Source of the DNA: CAXGUU01 sp964012875
GTDB lineage: Bacteria; Pseudomonadota; Gammaproteobacteria; Ga0077536
Direction of reading: 5' to 3'
NCBI GenBank assembly: GCA_964012875.1
Contig: CAXGUU010000098.1
Location: 1 to 11,047 of the forward strand
DNA length: 11,047 bases
Both the position numbers and the translations under genes were made by a program. Below, piece by piece: positions 1-7,050 of the stretch; within the stretch, counting starts at the first letter, position 1, and every line of letters starts with the position of its first letter. The notes under the pieces are model-generated. The model had not been told where the DNA came from. It did not search any database and saw only the letters and a program-made list of their open reading frames with translations.

Positions 1-726
1 GAGTTGCTCGATTAAGGCCTTCGTGTCGAAGCTGGCGAGGAATCTGATTCGTGTCCCGCGCATCAATGCCGGCCCGAGCACAATAAACAGGCCGTGGACA
101 TGAAAGACCGGCAGAGCGTGAACCAACACGTCCTCTGCGGAAAATCCCCACGCATCGGCGAGCGTCGCTGCATTGGCTGCGAGCGCCCCATGCGTGATAC
201 GGATACCTTTGGGTTGCCCGGTGGTTCCCGATGAATACAACAGTGCGGCGGTGACATCGAAGTCACAGGCGCGATCCTTATAGGTCTCGGCACCGGTGAT
301 GCGGCAGAGTTCTTCGAATTCGCCGCCGCCAGTGGCGGTCAGCTCGATCCGCCTTTTAATACTTGAAATGTTGGCGCTGGCCGAAATGACTGTATCAGCG
401 AGGGTGGGATCAAAAATCAGCACCCGTGTGCCGGCGTTATTGAAGAAAAACTCCAGCTCTCTGGAGGTATACCCGGGATTGAGGGGGTGGAAAATAAAAC
501 CGCCGCGCAGACAGCCCAAGTAGATCCACAGGTAGCTGAGTGATTTCTGAGCAATGACGGAGACCCGGTCGCCTGGTTCCAGACCCAGTCCCTCCAGAGC
601 ACTCGCAGCACAAGCTGATGCCTTTTCCACCTCGCCATAAGTGACGCTAGTGCCGTCCGGTGTTTCAAATGCGATGGCGTCACGGTCGAAGTTGCTGCTC
701 AGTTGGGTATAGAAATTTGCTTGCAT
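1..726 (-). CDS. Malonyl-CoA synthetase-like AMP-forming acyl-CoA ligase, N-terminal part (runs off left edge)
   Basis: This is an adenylate-forming enzyme (ANL superfamily) that would join a carboxylic acid to CoA through an acyl-AMP, in the cytoplasm. The frame is open for 242 codons from the ATG at 724-726 to the window edge; the C-terminal half is not visible. The P-loop motif YSSGTTGQPKG lies at residues 164-174, and HALPVFHVHG at 203-212. The second motif and the following 'GLFI' resemble the HALPIFHTHGLF signature of MatB-type malonyl/methylmalonyl-CoA synthetases more than that of long-chain ligases, but substrate is inferred. The N-terminal length fits the family, and an in-frame stop at 778-780 limits extension. 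There is no good ribosome site, only a weak GAAG at 731-734. An intrinsic terminator sits directly in front of the start codon. It lies downstream of the acyl-CoA dehydrogenase on the same strand. Confidence 0.85.
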   Translation of the reverse strand, partial: MQANFYTQLSSNFDRDAIAFETPDGTSVTYGEVEKASACAASALEGLGLEPGDRVSVIAQKSLSYLWIYLGCLRGGFIFHPLNPGYTSRELEFFFNNAGTRVLIFDPTLADTVISASANISSIKRRIELTATGGGEFEELCRITGAETYKDRACDFDVTAALLYSSGTTGQPKGIRITHGALAANAATLADAWGFSAEDVLVHALPVFHVHGLFIVLGPALMRGTRIRFLASFDTKALIEQL

Positions 727-735
727 CGTTGCTTC

Positions 736-762
736 AAAAAAAAGGGGCGCCCTCAGGCGCCC
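736..762 (-). terminator. Rho-independent terminator after the acyl-CoA dehydrogenase gene
   Basis: On the minus strand a perfect 7-bp GC stem (GGGCGCC/GGCGCCC, plus-strand arms 745-751 and 756-762, 4-base loop 752-755) is followed by eight consecutive T residues (736-743). This is a textbook intrinsic terminator for transcripts coming from the dehydrogenase, whose stop codon is at 787-789. It is unusual in that the T-tract ends only 9 bp before the start codon of the next gene on the same strand. Confidence 0.85.
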
Positions 763-786
763 GGATCGGAATGGAACTTAATGGCC

Positions 787-1938
787 TCAAAGGCCGCGTG
801 AGATGAGTTCTTTCATGATTTCATTCGAGCCGCCGTAGATCATCTGCACTCGGCTGTCGGTGAAGTAATGTGCGATCGGATACTCCATCATGTAGCCGTA
901 ACCGCCGTGCAGCTGCAGGCACTCATTGACTGTTTCGAACTGCTTTTCGGTACACCAGTATTTCGCCATCGAAGCCGTCTCGGTGTCCAGCGTCCCGGCG
1001 TTCAGTTGCTGGATACAGTGGTCGAGAAAGACGCGACCAATTTTGGCTTGGGTCTTCAGTTCCGCTAGCTTGAACTTCGTGTTCTGGAAATCGAGCAGGC
1101 TCTTGCCGAATGCCTTGCGTTCACGCGTATAGTCGCAGGTCATTTCAACTGCCTCTTCCATCATTGCGATCGCACTGACAGCGATGATCAAACGTTCGCG
1201 CGGCAGCTGCCCCATGAGTTGGTAGAAACCCTGCCCTTCTTCGCCGCCGAGAATGTTCTCCACCGGCACGCGGCAATCATCAAAGAAGAGTTCGCTCGTG
1301 TCCTGTCCCTTCATGCCGATTTTCTTGAGCGGCTTGTTGCGCCGGAAGCCTTCAAGGTCGTCGGTCTCGACCATCAGCAGTGACACACCCTTGGCGCGTT
1401 CCTCCGGGTTGGTCTTGCAGACGACGCAGATCAGGTTCGCGTTGTAGCCGTTGGTGATGAACGTCTTCGCACCATTAAGCACATACTCGTCCCCGTCCTG
1501 AACCGCCTTCGTCTTAACCGCCTGCAGATCGGAACCGGTCCCGGGTTCGGTCATGGCGATCGAAGTGATGATTTCGCCAGTGGCCATTTTTGGCAGCCAG
1601 CGCTGCTTCTGCTCTTCGGTACCGTAACGGATCAGGTAATGGGCAACGATGCTCTGGATGCCGTTGCCGAAACTCGAAATGCAGCCCCTGATCAGTTCTT
1701 CATAAACGATCACGTCAAAGCCGAAATCACCATCGCCGCCGCCGTATTCAGCCGGCACATCCGGACACAGCAGTCCCATTTCTCCGGCCTTTGCCCAGAC
1801 CTCGGGTTCCGGATGTCCTTGCTCGATCCAGCGATCGCGATGTGGCACAAACTCTGCTTCGATGAATTTGCGTGCACCATCGCGAAATATTTCGTGGTCT
1901 TCGGTCATCCAGGGCGACCGATAAGCAACTGCGTCCAT
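787..1938 (-). CDS. Acyl-CoA dehydrogenase, long-chain/isovaleryl-type active site
   Basis: This 383-residue FAD enzyme would oxidise an acyl-CoA to the trans-2-enoyl-CoA and pass electrons to electron-transfer flavoprotein. The N-terminal helical domain is followed by the flavin/substrate signature AMTEPGTGSD (128-137), the middle beta domain, and a C-terminal helical domain with QLHGGYGYM (342-350). The C-terminus YGGSNEIMKELISRGL closely resembles long-chain acyl-CoA dehydrogenase. It has Gly at the position where short- and medium-chain enzymes carry the catalytic Glu. The base is therefore expected to be E248 in LPRERL, as in the LCAD and isovaleryl-CoA dehydrogenase types. A TAGGA ribosome site (1946-1950) lies 7 nt before the ATG. 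The gene is 145 bp downstream of the CoA-transferase gene and ends at a strong terminator. Exact chain-length or branched specificity cannot be read from the sequence. Confidence 0.95.
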   Translation of the reverse strand: MDAVAYRSPWMTEDHEIFRDGARKFIEAEFVPHRDRWIEQGHPEPEVWAKAGEMGLLCPDVPAEYGGGDGDFGFDVIVYEELIRGCISSFGNGIQSIVAHYLIRYGTEEQKQRWLPKMATGEIITSIAMTEPGTGSDLQAVKTKAVQDGDEYVLNGAKTFITNGYNANLICVVCKTNPEERAKGVSLLMVETDDLEGFRRNKPLKKIGMKGQDTSELFFDDCRVPVENILGGEEGQGFYQLMGQLPRERLIIAVSAIAMMEEAVEMTCDYTRERKAFGKSLLDFQNTKFKLAELKTQAKIGRVFLDHCIQQLNAGTLDTETASMAKYWCTEKQFETVNECLQLHGGYGYMMEYPIAHYFTDSRVQMIYGGSNEIMKELISRGL

Positions 1939-2083
1939 AATTTTTTCCTATCAATAATCCATTGCGCGCGGGAGCCGCAGTTTAATGCCTGCTCTCACTC
2001 GGGACCATTCACTGCGGCGATTCGTGCGCTGCCTCTGGGCATTGTAAGCGCGAGCCGCTCGCCCCGACATGTTCGGAACTTCC

Positions 2084-3268
2084 CTAGACCGCGCCACTCT
2101 GCCGCAGGGCCTCGACCTCGGCGGCGTTATACCCGGCTTCGCCCAATATATCCTCGCTGTGCTCGCCGATTTTTGGCGGCCGTTCTCGCGGGGGCTCGTA
2201 GTCCGAGAAGTCGAGCGGCATCCTGACGCCCTTCGTCGCGCGAGAGACACCGGGCAGGTCGACATCATGCATCAGCCCCATGCCCTCAACCTGGGGGTGA
2301 TGGATCGCATCTTCCAGACTCAGCACAGGCCCGCAAGGCACGCCGGCTTCTGAGAGCGCATCCAGCGCCTCATCTACCGAGCGTTCGGCGACCCAGGCCG
2401 CTACGGTGTCGCAGATTTCATCCCGATGCTCGCCGCGCTTTTCATCCGTTGCGAATCTCGGATCGTCACACCATTCCTCGTGGCCCACGACTTTGGCAAT
2501 GCGCGAAAACAGGCCTTTGCCAACGACCTGCGTGATCAACGATCCGTCTTTGGCTTTAAACAAATCAGTCGGCGCGCTGGTCTGGCCACGATTGCCGAGT
2601 GGAATGCGATTGGCCTGTACTGCAGCCTGCTCGATCAGAGGGCCTGCGAAAACCCCGAACGCACTTCCAAGCAGGGACGCCTGTACGTGTTGCCCCTTAC
2701 CGGTTGCCTGGCGCTGCCACAGTGCAGACACCGTACCGAGTGCACCCAGTACTGCGGTTGAGTAGTCGACATACGGTGCCGCAGCCCGGCGCGGATCGTC
2801 TGGGAAGCCGCTGAGGTAGGCATTACCTGACATCACCTGGCCGATGCCGTCGAATCCGCCGCGATTGGCCCAGGGACCTTGATGACCAAAGCAGGTTTGG
2901 GTCGTGAGCACAATGCCGGGATTAATCGCCGACAGGGTATCGTAATCCAAGCCCATGCGCGCAAGAACCTTGGGTGGCATATTCACGATCACCACATCAG
3001 CATCCTTAACGAGGCGTTCAATAATTTCGGGCGCTTTCTCGTGTTTGAGATCGAGGGTCAGGCTGCGCTTGTTAAAGCCAGTCTTGACGAATACCGCACT
3101 GTATTCATCGCCGACCGGGCCAACAAACCGATCTTCGCCGCCGCCGGGTTTGTCGATACGAATGACGTCGGCCCCCAGCCAGCCGAGCAGTGCTGCACAA
3201 TAAGGCCCGGCAATGTAGCGCGAAAAATCCAGCACCCTAACGCCGTCGAGAATTTTTTGTTGACTCAT
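2084..3268 (-). CDS. CaiB/BaiF-type (family III) CoA-transferase
   Basis: This 394-residue enzyme would move CoA from one acyl-CoA to a free carboxylic acid. The family uses an active-site Asp that forms an anhydride and then a CoA thioester. The N-terminal LDGVRVLDFSRYIAGPYCA block (7-25), the ADVIRID segment (33-39) and the TLDLK block (71-75) are family hallmarks. D168 in APYVDYSTA aligns with the catalytic Asp169 of formyl-CoA transferase, and GKGQHVQASLL (190-200) follows it. The start is the ATG at 3266-3268, preceded by GGTGGA at 3279-3284 with 10-nt spacing. The frame stays open far upstream, but homology begins with MSQQKILDG, and the upstream part lies over the divergent DUF2946 gene. 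It probably belongs with the dehydrogenase gene that follows. The CoA donor and acceptor are unknown. Confidence 0.93.
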   Translation of the reverse strand: MSQQKILDGVRVLDFSRYIAGPYCAALLGWLGADVIRIDKPGGGEDRFVGPVGDEYSAVFVKTGFNKRSLTLDLKHEKAPEIIERLVKDADVVIVNMPPKVLARMGLDYDTLSAINPGIVLTTQTCFGHQGPWANRGGFDGIGQVMSGNAYLSGFPDDPRRAAAPYVDYSTAVLGALGTVSALWQRQATGKGQHVQASLLGSAFGVFAGPLIEQAAVQANRIPLGNRGQTSAPTDLFKAKDGSLITQVVGKGLFSRIAKVVGHEEWCDDPRFATDEKRGEHRDEICDTVAAWVAERSVDEALDALSEAGVPCGPVLSLEDAIHHPQVEGMGLMHDVDLPGVSRATKGVRMPLDFSDYEPPRERPPKIGEHSEDILGEAGYNAAEVEALRQSGAV

Positions 3269-3299
3269 AATGAAATCGTCCACCCATTGACTGCGAATT

Positions 3300-3326
3300 A
3301 TTATGCCCCAGTTGACGCGCGCCCAA
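3300..3326 (-). promoter_or_regulatory. Candidate promoter of the CoA-transferase gene
   Basis: On the minus strand CATAAT (3305-3300) resembles a -10 box, with TTGGGC (3326-3321) upstream at 15-bp spacing. The overlapping TAATAA would give 17 bp. Initiation near 3292 would leave a leader of about 24 nt containing the GGTGGA ribosome site. The site lies between two divergent genes. The match is modest. Confidence 0.3.
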
Positions 3327-3373
3327 GCGGCCCTGCTGGTCATCGCTCGCAGTGGTTGGCGCAAAGCGTTAGC

Positions 3374-3802
3374 ATGGTGGCAATGCCAAACGGGTTCAAA
3401 ACGGCGAGTTTGCTCCTCGCGACTTTGCTGGTCGCACGCGCACTCGTGCCCCTCGGCTATATGCTCGAAACAGCGGCGGGAACTGGTACCGGCGACCTGC
3501 GCCTGGTGTTCTGCCCACTGCAGAATCCGACGTTGGACGTCTCGCTGTTCAGTGCCGGACATGAAACCCCTGCCCATCATCATGGCGGTCACGACGGAGG
3601 GCCGGCCGACACCACCACGCTGGGCGCGCTGGCCGACTGCGGCCAGTGGCTCGGGAGCGAAACCGTTACCCCGCTCGTGGGTGTCACGCATCATCTCGGG
3701 CTCCGTCTCGGGGGTACTGCTTTCAGTACCGTTGCCGACTCGCTTCCCGCCCGTTTCCACCAACGCACACCCTTCCCGCGCGCACCACCTGGCGCCAGCT
3801 GA
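3374..3802 (+). CDS. DUF2946-like small membrane-anchored protein with His cluster
   Basis: The protein has 142 residues from the ATG at 3374, or 139 from the ATG at 3383; neither start has a clearly better ribosome site (GGTGG sits just before the second). A single hydrophobic segment at about residues 11-30 is followed by PLGYM and LRLVFC (42-47). This matches the DUF2946 pattern of an N-terminal membrane helix ending in ALVPxGxM, then a 'vlC' motif. The C-terminus PRAPPGAS is also typical. A His cluster (H63, H68-70, H73; motif GHETPAHHHGGHDGG) suggests metal binding in the periplasm. DUF2946 has no established biochemical function, but in proteobacteria such genes often lie near copper-uptake or copper-handling genes (established context). 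It is read in the same direction as the outer-membrane protein gene 83 bp downstream, probably as one operon. The frame continues upstream over the CoA-transferase gene, but only this part resembles the family. Confidence 0.72.
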   Translation: MVAMPNGFKTASLLLATLLVARALVPLGYMLETAAGTGTGDLRLVFCPLQNPTLDVSLFSAGHETPAHHHGGHDGGPADTTTLGALADCGQWLGSETVTPLVGVTHHLGLRLGGTAFSTVADSLPARFHQRTPFPRAPPGAS

Positions 3803-3815
3803 TCACGAAACCTGA

Positions 3816-3847
3816 GGCCGCAACCGCGGCCCCGTACGATGCGCATC
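3816..3847 (+). other. Hairpin and palindrome in the DUF2946-outer-membrane-protein gap
   Basis: A 6-bp GC stem (GGCCGC/GCGGCC, 3816-3821 and 3826-3831, loop AACC) is followed by a perfect 10-bp palindrome GATGCGCATC (3838-3847), which overlaps two direct copies of GCGCATC. There is no T-run, so this is not a classic terminator. It could be an operator or an mRNA processing or stability element separating the two genes. No function is assigned. Confidence 0.35.
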
Positions 3848-3885
3848 GCGCATCGCGACTGTGTACTTGCTGCGAGGAATTTCTG

Positions 3886-4980
3886 ATGACGCGACTAATT
3901 AACGGCCGAGTTTGCGCCGTATTACTGAGCGCTTTGACGCTTTCACTGGCTGCCACTGCCGACGACGATCATGGGGGCATGATGCCCATGCACGCCAGTG
4001 GCCATGCACCACTCGGGGTGATGGCCGATCATATGCACAAGCGCGGAGAATGGATGTTCTCCTACCGCTATATGTACATGGACATGGAGGGCAACCGCGA
4101 TGGCGACAATGGCATCAGTCCCGATAACATTGCGACGACGATTCCCAATCGTTTTTTCGGCAACCCGATGCAGCCGCCGACCCTGCGCGTCGTCCCGCTC
4201 GATATGCGCATGGACATGCACATGTTCGGCGCCATGTACGCACCGACGGACTGGGTCACGCTGATGCTGATGACGAGCTATATCGAAAAGGAGATGGATC
4301 ATCAGACTTATATAGGGCCCGCGGGTGCGACCGTACGTGGTGAGTTCACGACCAGGTCAGATGGCATCGGCGACACCAGCGTGTCCGGTATGTTCCGCCT
4401 ATGGCGTCAGGGCCCTCACAAGGCCCACGTCAATTTCGGTATCAGTATCCCGACGGGCACCAACACCGAGCGCGACACCATCCTGACGCCGCTGGGCACG
4501 ACGCCGGAAGTTCGCCTGCCCTACGCCATGCAAATCGGCAGTGGCACCGTCGACCTCCTGCCAGGCATCACCTATACGGGCAAACACCAGAAAATCGGCT
4601 GGGGCGCACAGTATTCAGCCCGCGTACGCACCGGCAGCGATGAAGGGTACAGCCTCGGCGACAAGCACGAAGCCACGGCCTGGATGAGTTACGAACCGAT
4701 TCCCGCGTTCAGTCTTTCAGCCCGCGTCAGGTACCAGAACTTGGGTGACATTGACGGTATGGATTCGAGCATCATGGGACCGGTGCAGACTGCCGACCCC
4801 GATAACTACGGTGGTCGCAGCACTGAAATTTTGGTGGGTGCAAACCTGGCCGGTCAAAATGGCTGGTGGCGCAAAAAGCGTCTGGCGATAGAAATCGGGT
4901 TTCCCGTTCATCGCGAGCTTAACGGCCCGCAGATGGAAACCGACCTGACGGTGAATGCCGGACTGCAGGTGGCGTTCTAG
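3886..4980 (+). CDS. Met/His-rich outer-membrane beta-barrel protein (putative transporter, Phenol_MetA_deg-like)
   Basis: The protein has 364 residues. A signal peptide (hydrophobic residues 9-23, likely cut after A25 in LAATA) leads into an acidic Met/His-rich segment: H29, M32, M33, M35, H36, H40, M46, H49, M50, H51. Further Met clusters are RYMYMDM (61-67) and DMRMDMHM (106-113). The rest shows alternating beta-strand patterns and ends in LQVAF. A C-terminal Phe is typical of barrels inserted by the BAM machinery. The overall pattern (HMHKRGEWMFSYRYMYMDMEG early, TADPDNYGGR and FPVHRELNGPQ late) resembles a family usually annotated only as 'transporter' and often found with copper-resistance genes. 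The start at 3886 is set by GAGGA (3874-3878) at 7-nt spacing and by the signal peptide; an upstream in-frame ATG at 3646 would overlap the DUF2946 gene. Metal handling is inferred, not shown. Confidence 0.82.
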   Translation: MTRLINGRVCAVLLSALTLSLAATADDDHGGMMPMHASGHAPLGVMADHMHKRGEWMFSYRYMYMDMEGNRDGDNGISPDNIATTIPNRFFGNPMQPPTLRVVPLDMRMDMHMFGAMYAPTDWVTLMLMTSYIEKEMDHQTYIGPAGATVRGEFTTRSDGIGDTSVSGMFRLWRQGPHKAHVNFGISIPTGTNTERDTILTPLGTTPEVRLPYAMQIGSGTVDLLPGITYTGKHQKIGWGAQYSARVRTGSDEGYSLGDKHEATAWMSYEPIPAFSLSARVRYQNLGDIDGMDSSIMGPVQTADPDNYGGRSTEILVGANLAGQNGWWRKKRLAIEIGFPVHRELNGPQMETDLTVNAGLQVAF

Positions 4981-5033
4981 CGTCCGCATCCGCGCGTTTC
5001 GCGCACCTGCGGCAGCCCGGACCCGGAAGCAGC

Positions 5034-5064
5034 GTCGCGCTACACCATCACGGTGCGGCGCGAC
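5034..5064. terminator. Hairpin between convergent genes, possible bidirectional terminator
   Basis: A 7-bp stem GTCGCGC/GCGCGAC (5034-5040 and 5058-5064) encloses a second stem CACC/GGTG (5043-5046 and 5052-5055) with a 5-base loop. It lies in the 99-bp gap between the 3' ends of the outer-membrane protein gene (plus) and the broken hydrolase gene (minus). No real T-tract follows on either strand, so efficient intrinsic termination is uncertain. A smaller stem (GCGCG/CGCGC, 4992-5004) lies just upstream. Confidence 0.4.
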
Positions 5065-5079
5065 CGTTTCCCGTCGCAA

Positions 5080-5944
5080 TCAGACGTCGAGTCGGTAGCA
5101 GTCATCACCGTCTTTTACGAGGCGCCCTGCGGTCGGCCCCGCAAAGTGCGTGCCGATGATCAGGGTTGGACTGTCTGCGTATTCGCCGAACACGCGCCGG
5201 CGAGTGGCGACCGCGGCATCGTTGTCGACGTCGAACGGACTGACCAGGCCAGCATCGTGGAACTGGATCGGATGGTGAATGAAATCACCTGTGATCATTG
5301 CGGATTCACCCTTCGATTCGATCATGACCGAGCAATGGCCGGGCGTATGGCCGGGTGTGGAAATCAGACGCACCCCCGGGCAGACTTCCTGCGGACCTTC
5401 GATAGCCTTGGACAGGCCGGCGTCGATAATCGGGGCAACCGAGTCTTCCCACACGCGTTTCTGGATGTCGATGAAATCATCATCACCTTCCAGCGCGCCC
5501 CAGAATTCCTGGTCACTCTTGCCCCACAGATAGGAAGCATTGGGGAAGGTCGGCACCCACTTGCCATTGACCTGGTGGGTGTTCCAGCCGACATGGTCAA
5601 GATGGAGATGGGTGCATAACACGAAGTCGATGCTGTCCGGCTAATAGCCCGCGCCCTTGAGATCATCCATGTACGAGGTATCGAGGTTGTGCATGACATC
5701 GAACGGGTTGCGATCGCGCCCGTTACCGATACAAGTGTCGACCACCAGTCGGTTGTCTCCGGTATCGATCACCAGCGAATGAATGCTGAATGAAAGCATG
5801 CCTTCTGCGGTGACAAAGTGCGGGAACAACCCCCTTGACCACCTCGGGCGTCGCCGCCGGGATTACGTCCGAGAATTCGGGATAGGTAATTTCTTCGATC
5901 TTCGTGATCGTGATGTCACCGATTTTCCATTGCAGATGTTTCAT
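5080..5944 (-). pseudogene. Metallo-beta-lactamase-fold hydrolase (lactonase-like), frame broken twice
   Basis: The intact ancestor would be a roughly 290-residue MBL-fold hydrolase, of the group annotated as MBL fold or N-acyl-homoserine-lactonase-like. The metal-site pattern is complete: THLHLDHVGW (5584-5613), GHTPGHCSV, ITGDFIHHP and GTHFAGP. The gene starts at the ATG 5942-5944 behind a good GGGGAG site (5954-5959, 9 nt). The reading frame begins MKHLQWKIGDITIT, continues to PEVVKG, and then must shift at the C5 run 5830-5834 to join LFPHFVTAEGMLSF. It next meets an in-frame TAG (plus-strand cta, 5641-5643) between DDLKGAGY and PDSIDFVLCTH. Beyond that the frame is open to the natural end at 5080. 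The gene lies 27 bp after the Rv3520c-type oxidoreductase and would be co-transcribed with it. It is either a young pseudogene or carries sequencing errors; a short C-terminal fragment might still be translated from GTG at 5622. Confidence 0.85.
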
Positions 5945-5971
5945 CGTGTGCTTCTCCCCTGGGCGCGTTGA

Positions 5972-7006
5972 CTAAAGCATTTCCTCGGCCACGACGCGGA
6001 GCTCTTCCGCTTTGCTGACCGAAAGAACCATCATGTCGATTTCGCCGCGGTCGCCGGCGGCTTTCCAATGTTTCAACTGTTCTCGGATGTGGTCGCGCGA
6101 TCCGACCAGACAGGTTTCGTCGACATACTCGTCCGGGACTGCGGCCGCGGCCTCGCCTTTCTTGCCTGACAGAAACAAATCCTGGATTTTGACTGCCGCC
6201 TCTTCATAGCCGAGACGCTTGGTGTAGTCGTTGTAGAAATTCTTTTCCCGGGCGCCCATGCCGCCGATGTAGAGCGCCATGTTGTCTTTCATCATCGCCC
6301 GGGCCTGATTGATGTCATCGTCCATGGCGACACGCACGTACGGCGCGAAAGTAAAGTTTCTTCGGTCGCGGGAGCCGCGTTCAAGACCGCTGTTAATGGT
6401 CGATTCCCACAATTCGTAGCGATCGGGATTGGCCCAGATCATGAAACACCCGTCGGCGACCTCCGCAGCCATCTGCACGCCTTTCTGGGTCGCTGCGCCG
6501 GTGTAGATCGGAATGTCGGGATTGCCGTGCAATATGCTCTTTAAGGGCTTGCCGAGTCCGGTTGAGCCGGGCCCCTTGTAAGGGATCTGGTAGTGCTCAT
6601 CATCGTGGGTGAGCGGCGCCTCGCGACGGAAAATCTGGCGCATGATGTCTATGTATTCGCGCGTGCGCTTGAGCGGCTTGCCGTAGGGCTGTCCATACCA
6701 ACCCTCGATCACCTGCGGGCCCGACGGTCCGATGCCGCAGATAAAACGACCGCCTGACAGCGCATCCAGTGTCATGGCCGTCATGGCCGTCATCGAAGGC
6801 GTGCGCGCCGACATCTGCATGATGCCGGTTCCGGCCTTGATGCTCGTGGTTTGCGCAAGGACATAGGCCACCGGTGTGACTGCATCAGAGCCCCAGGCTT
6901 CCGCGCTCCATACCGAATCGAAACCCAGCGACTCCGCTTCAAGAATGAGCTCCATGGGCAATTTCATGCCCGCGCCCGAATACCCCATCACCAATCCGAG
7001 TTTCAT
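5972..7006 (-). CDS. LLM-class oxidoreductase, Rv3520c-like (probably F420-dependent)
   Basis: This 344-residue luciferase-like TIM-barrel enzyme would use reduced F420 or flavin as hydride carrier; the substrate is unknown. MKLGLVMGYSG opens the first strand. SAEAWGSDA (34-42), SARTP (66-70), GPSGPQVIEGWYG (93-105) and the middle stretch around TGLGKPLK and ALYIGGMGA strongly resemble the mycobacterial Rv3520c family of putative F420-dependent oxidoreductases. The start at 7004-7006 matches the family N-terminus; AAGG (7018-7021) lies 11 nt upstream. The frame extends to 7108, but that stretch (MAATQRQIRARAL...) is compositionally unlike the enzyme and lacks the family start. It is distantly related to the two LLM genes upstream on the same strand, and the broken MBL hydrolase gene follows after 27 bp. 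Cofactor use cannot be settled from sequence alone. Confidence 0.92.
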   Translation of the reverse strand: MKLGLVMGYSGAGMKLPMELILEAESLGFDSVWSAEAWGSDAVTPVAYVLAQTTSIKAGTGIMQMSARTPSMTAMTAMTLDALSGGRFICGIGPSGPQVIEGWYGQPYGKPLKRTREYIDIMRQIFRREAPLTHDDEHYQIPYKGPGSTGLGKPLKSILHGNPDIPIYTGAATQKGVQMAAEVADGCFMIWANPDRYELWESTINSGLERGSRDRRNFTFAPYVRVAMDDDINQARAMMKDNMALYIGGMGAREKNFYNDYTKRLGYEEAAVKIQDLFLSGKKGEAAAAVPDEYVDETCLVGSRDHIREQLKHWKAAGDRGEIDMMVLSVSKAEELRVVAEEML

Positions 7007-7029
7007 CGCTGTCGTTACCTTATTTTGAA

Positions 7030-7050
7030 CATATGACCTCGAAGCATATG
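7030..7050. repeat. Paired CATATG inverted repeat upstream of the Rv3520c-like gene
   Basis: Two copies of the self-complementary hexamer CATATG (7030-7035 and 7045-7050) are separated by 9 bp, centre to centre 15 bp, in the 132-bp gap between two LLM genes. This could be a regulator site or a weak hairpin; it may also be chance. Confidence 0.25.

Noticed and set aside
1974..2018. Inverted repeat GCCGCAG/CTGCGGC in the gap between CoA-transferase and acyl-CoA dehydrogenase genes
   Set aside because: Seven-bp arms with a loop of about 31 bases and no T-run; expected by chance in GC-rich DNA.
1639..2226. 195-codon plus-strand open frame
   Set aside because: It overlaps the 5' end of the acyl-CoA dehydrogenase and the 3' end of the CoA-transferase antisense; low-complexity Arg/Ala tail, no domain.
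3312..3340. TTGACG at 3312-3317 as a -35 box for the DUF2946 gene
   Set aside because: No acceptable -10 box lies 16-18 bp downstream.
2879..3373. Upstream extension of the DUF2946 frame on the plus strand
   Set aside because: It runs antisense through the CoA-transferase gene; only the part from about 3374 has the membrane helix and family motifs.
3269..3763. 165-codon upstream extension of the CoA-transferase frame on the minus strand
   Set aside because: Family homology starts exactly at MSQQKILDG (3268), and the extension lies over the divergent DUF2946 gene and has no recognisable domain.
3646..3885. 80-codon N-terminal extension of the outer-membrane protein
   Set aside because: It overlaps the DUF2946 gene in another frame, would bury the signal peptide, and the ATG at 3886 has a well-placed GAGGA site.
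5053..5619. 188-codon plus-strand open frame opposite the MBL hydrolase
   Set aside because: It is the antisense shadow of the conserved hydrolase motifs; no domain or ribosome site seen.
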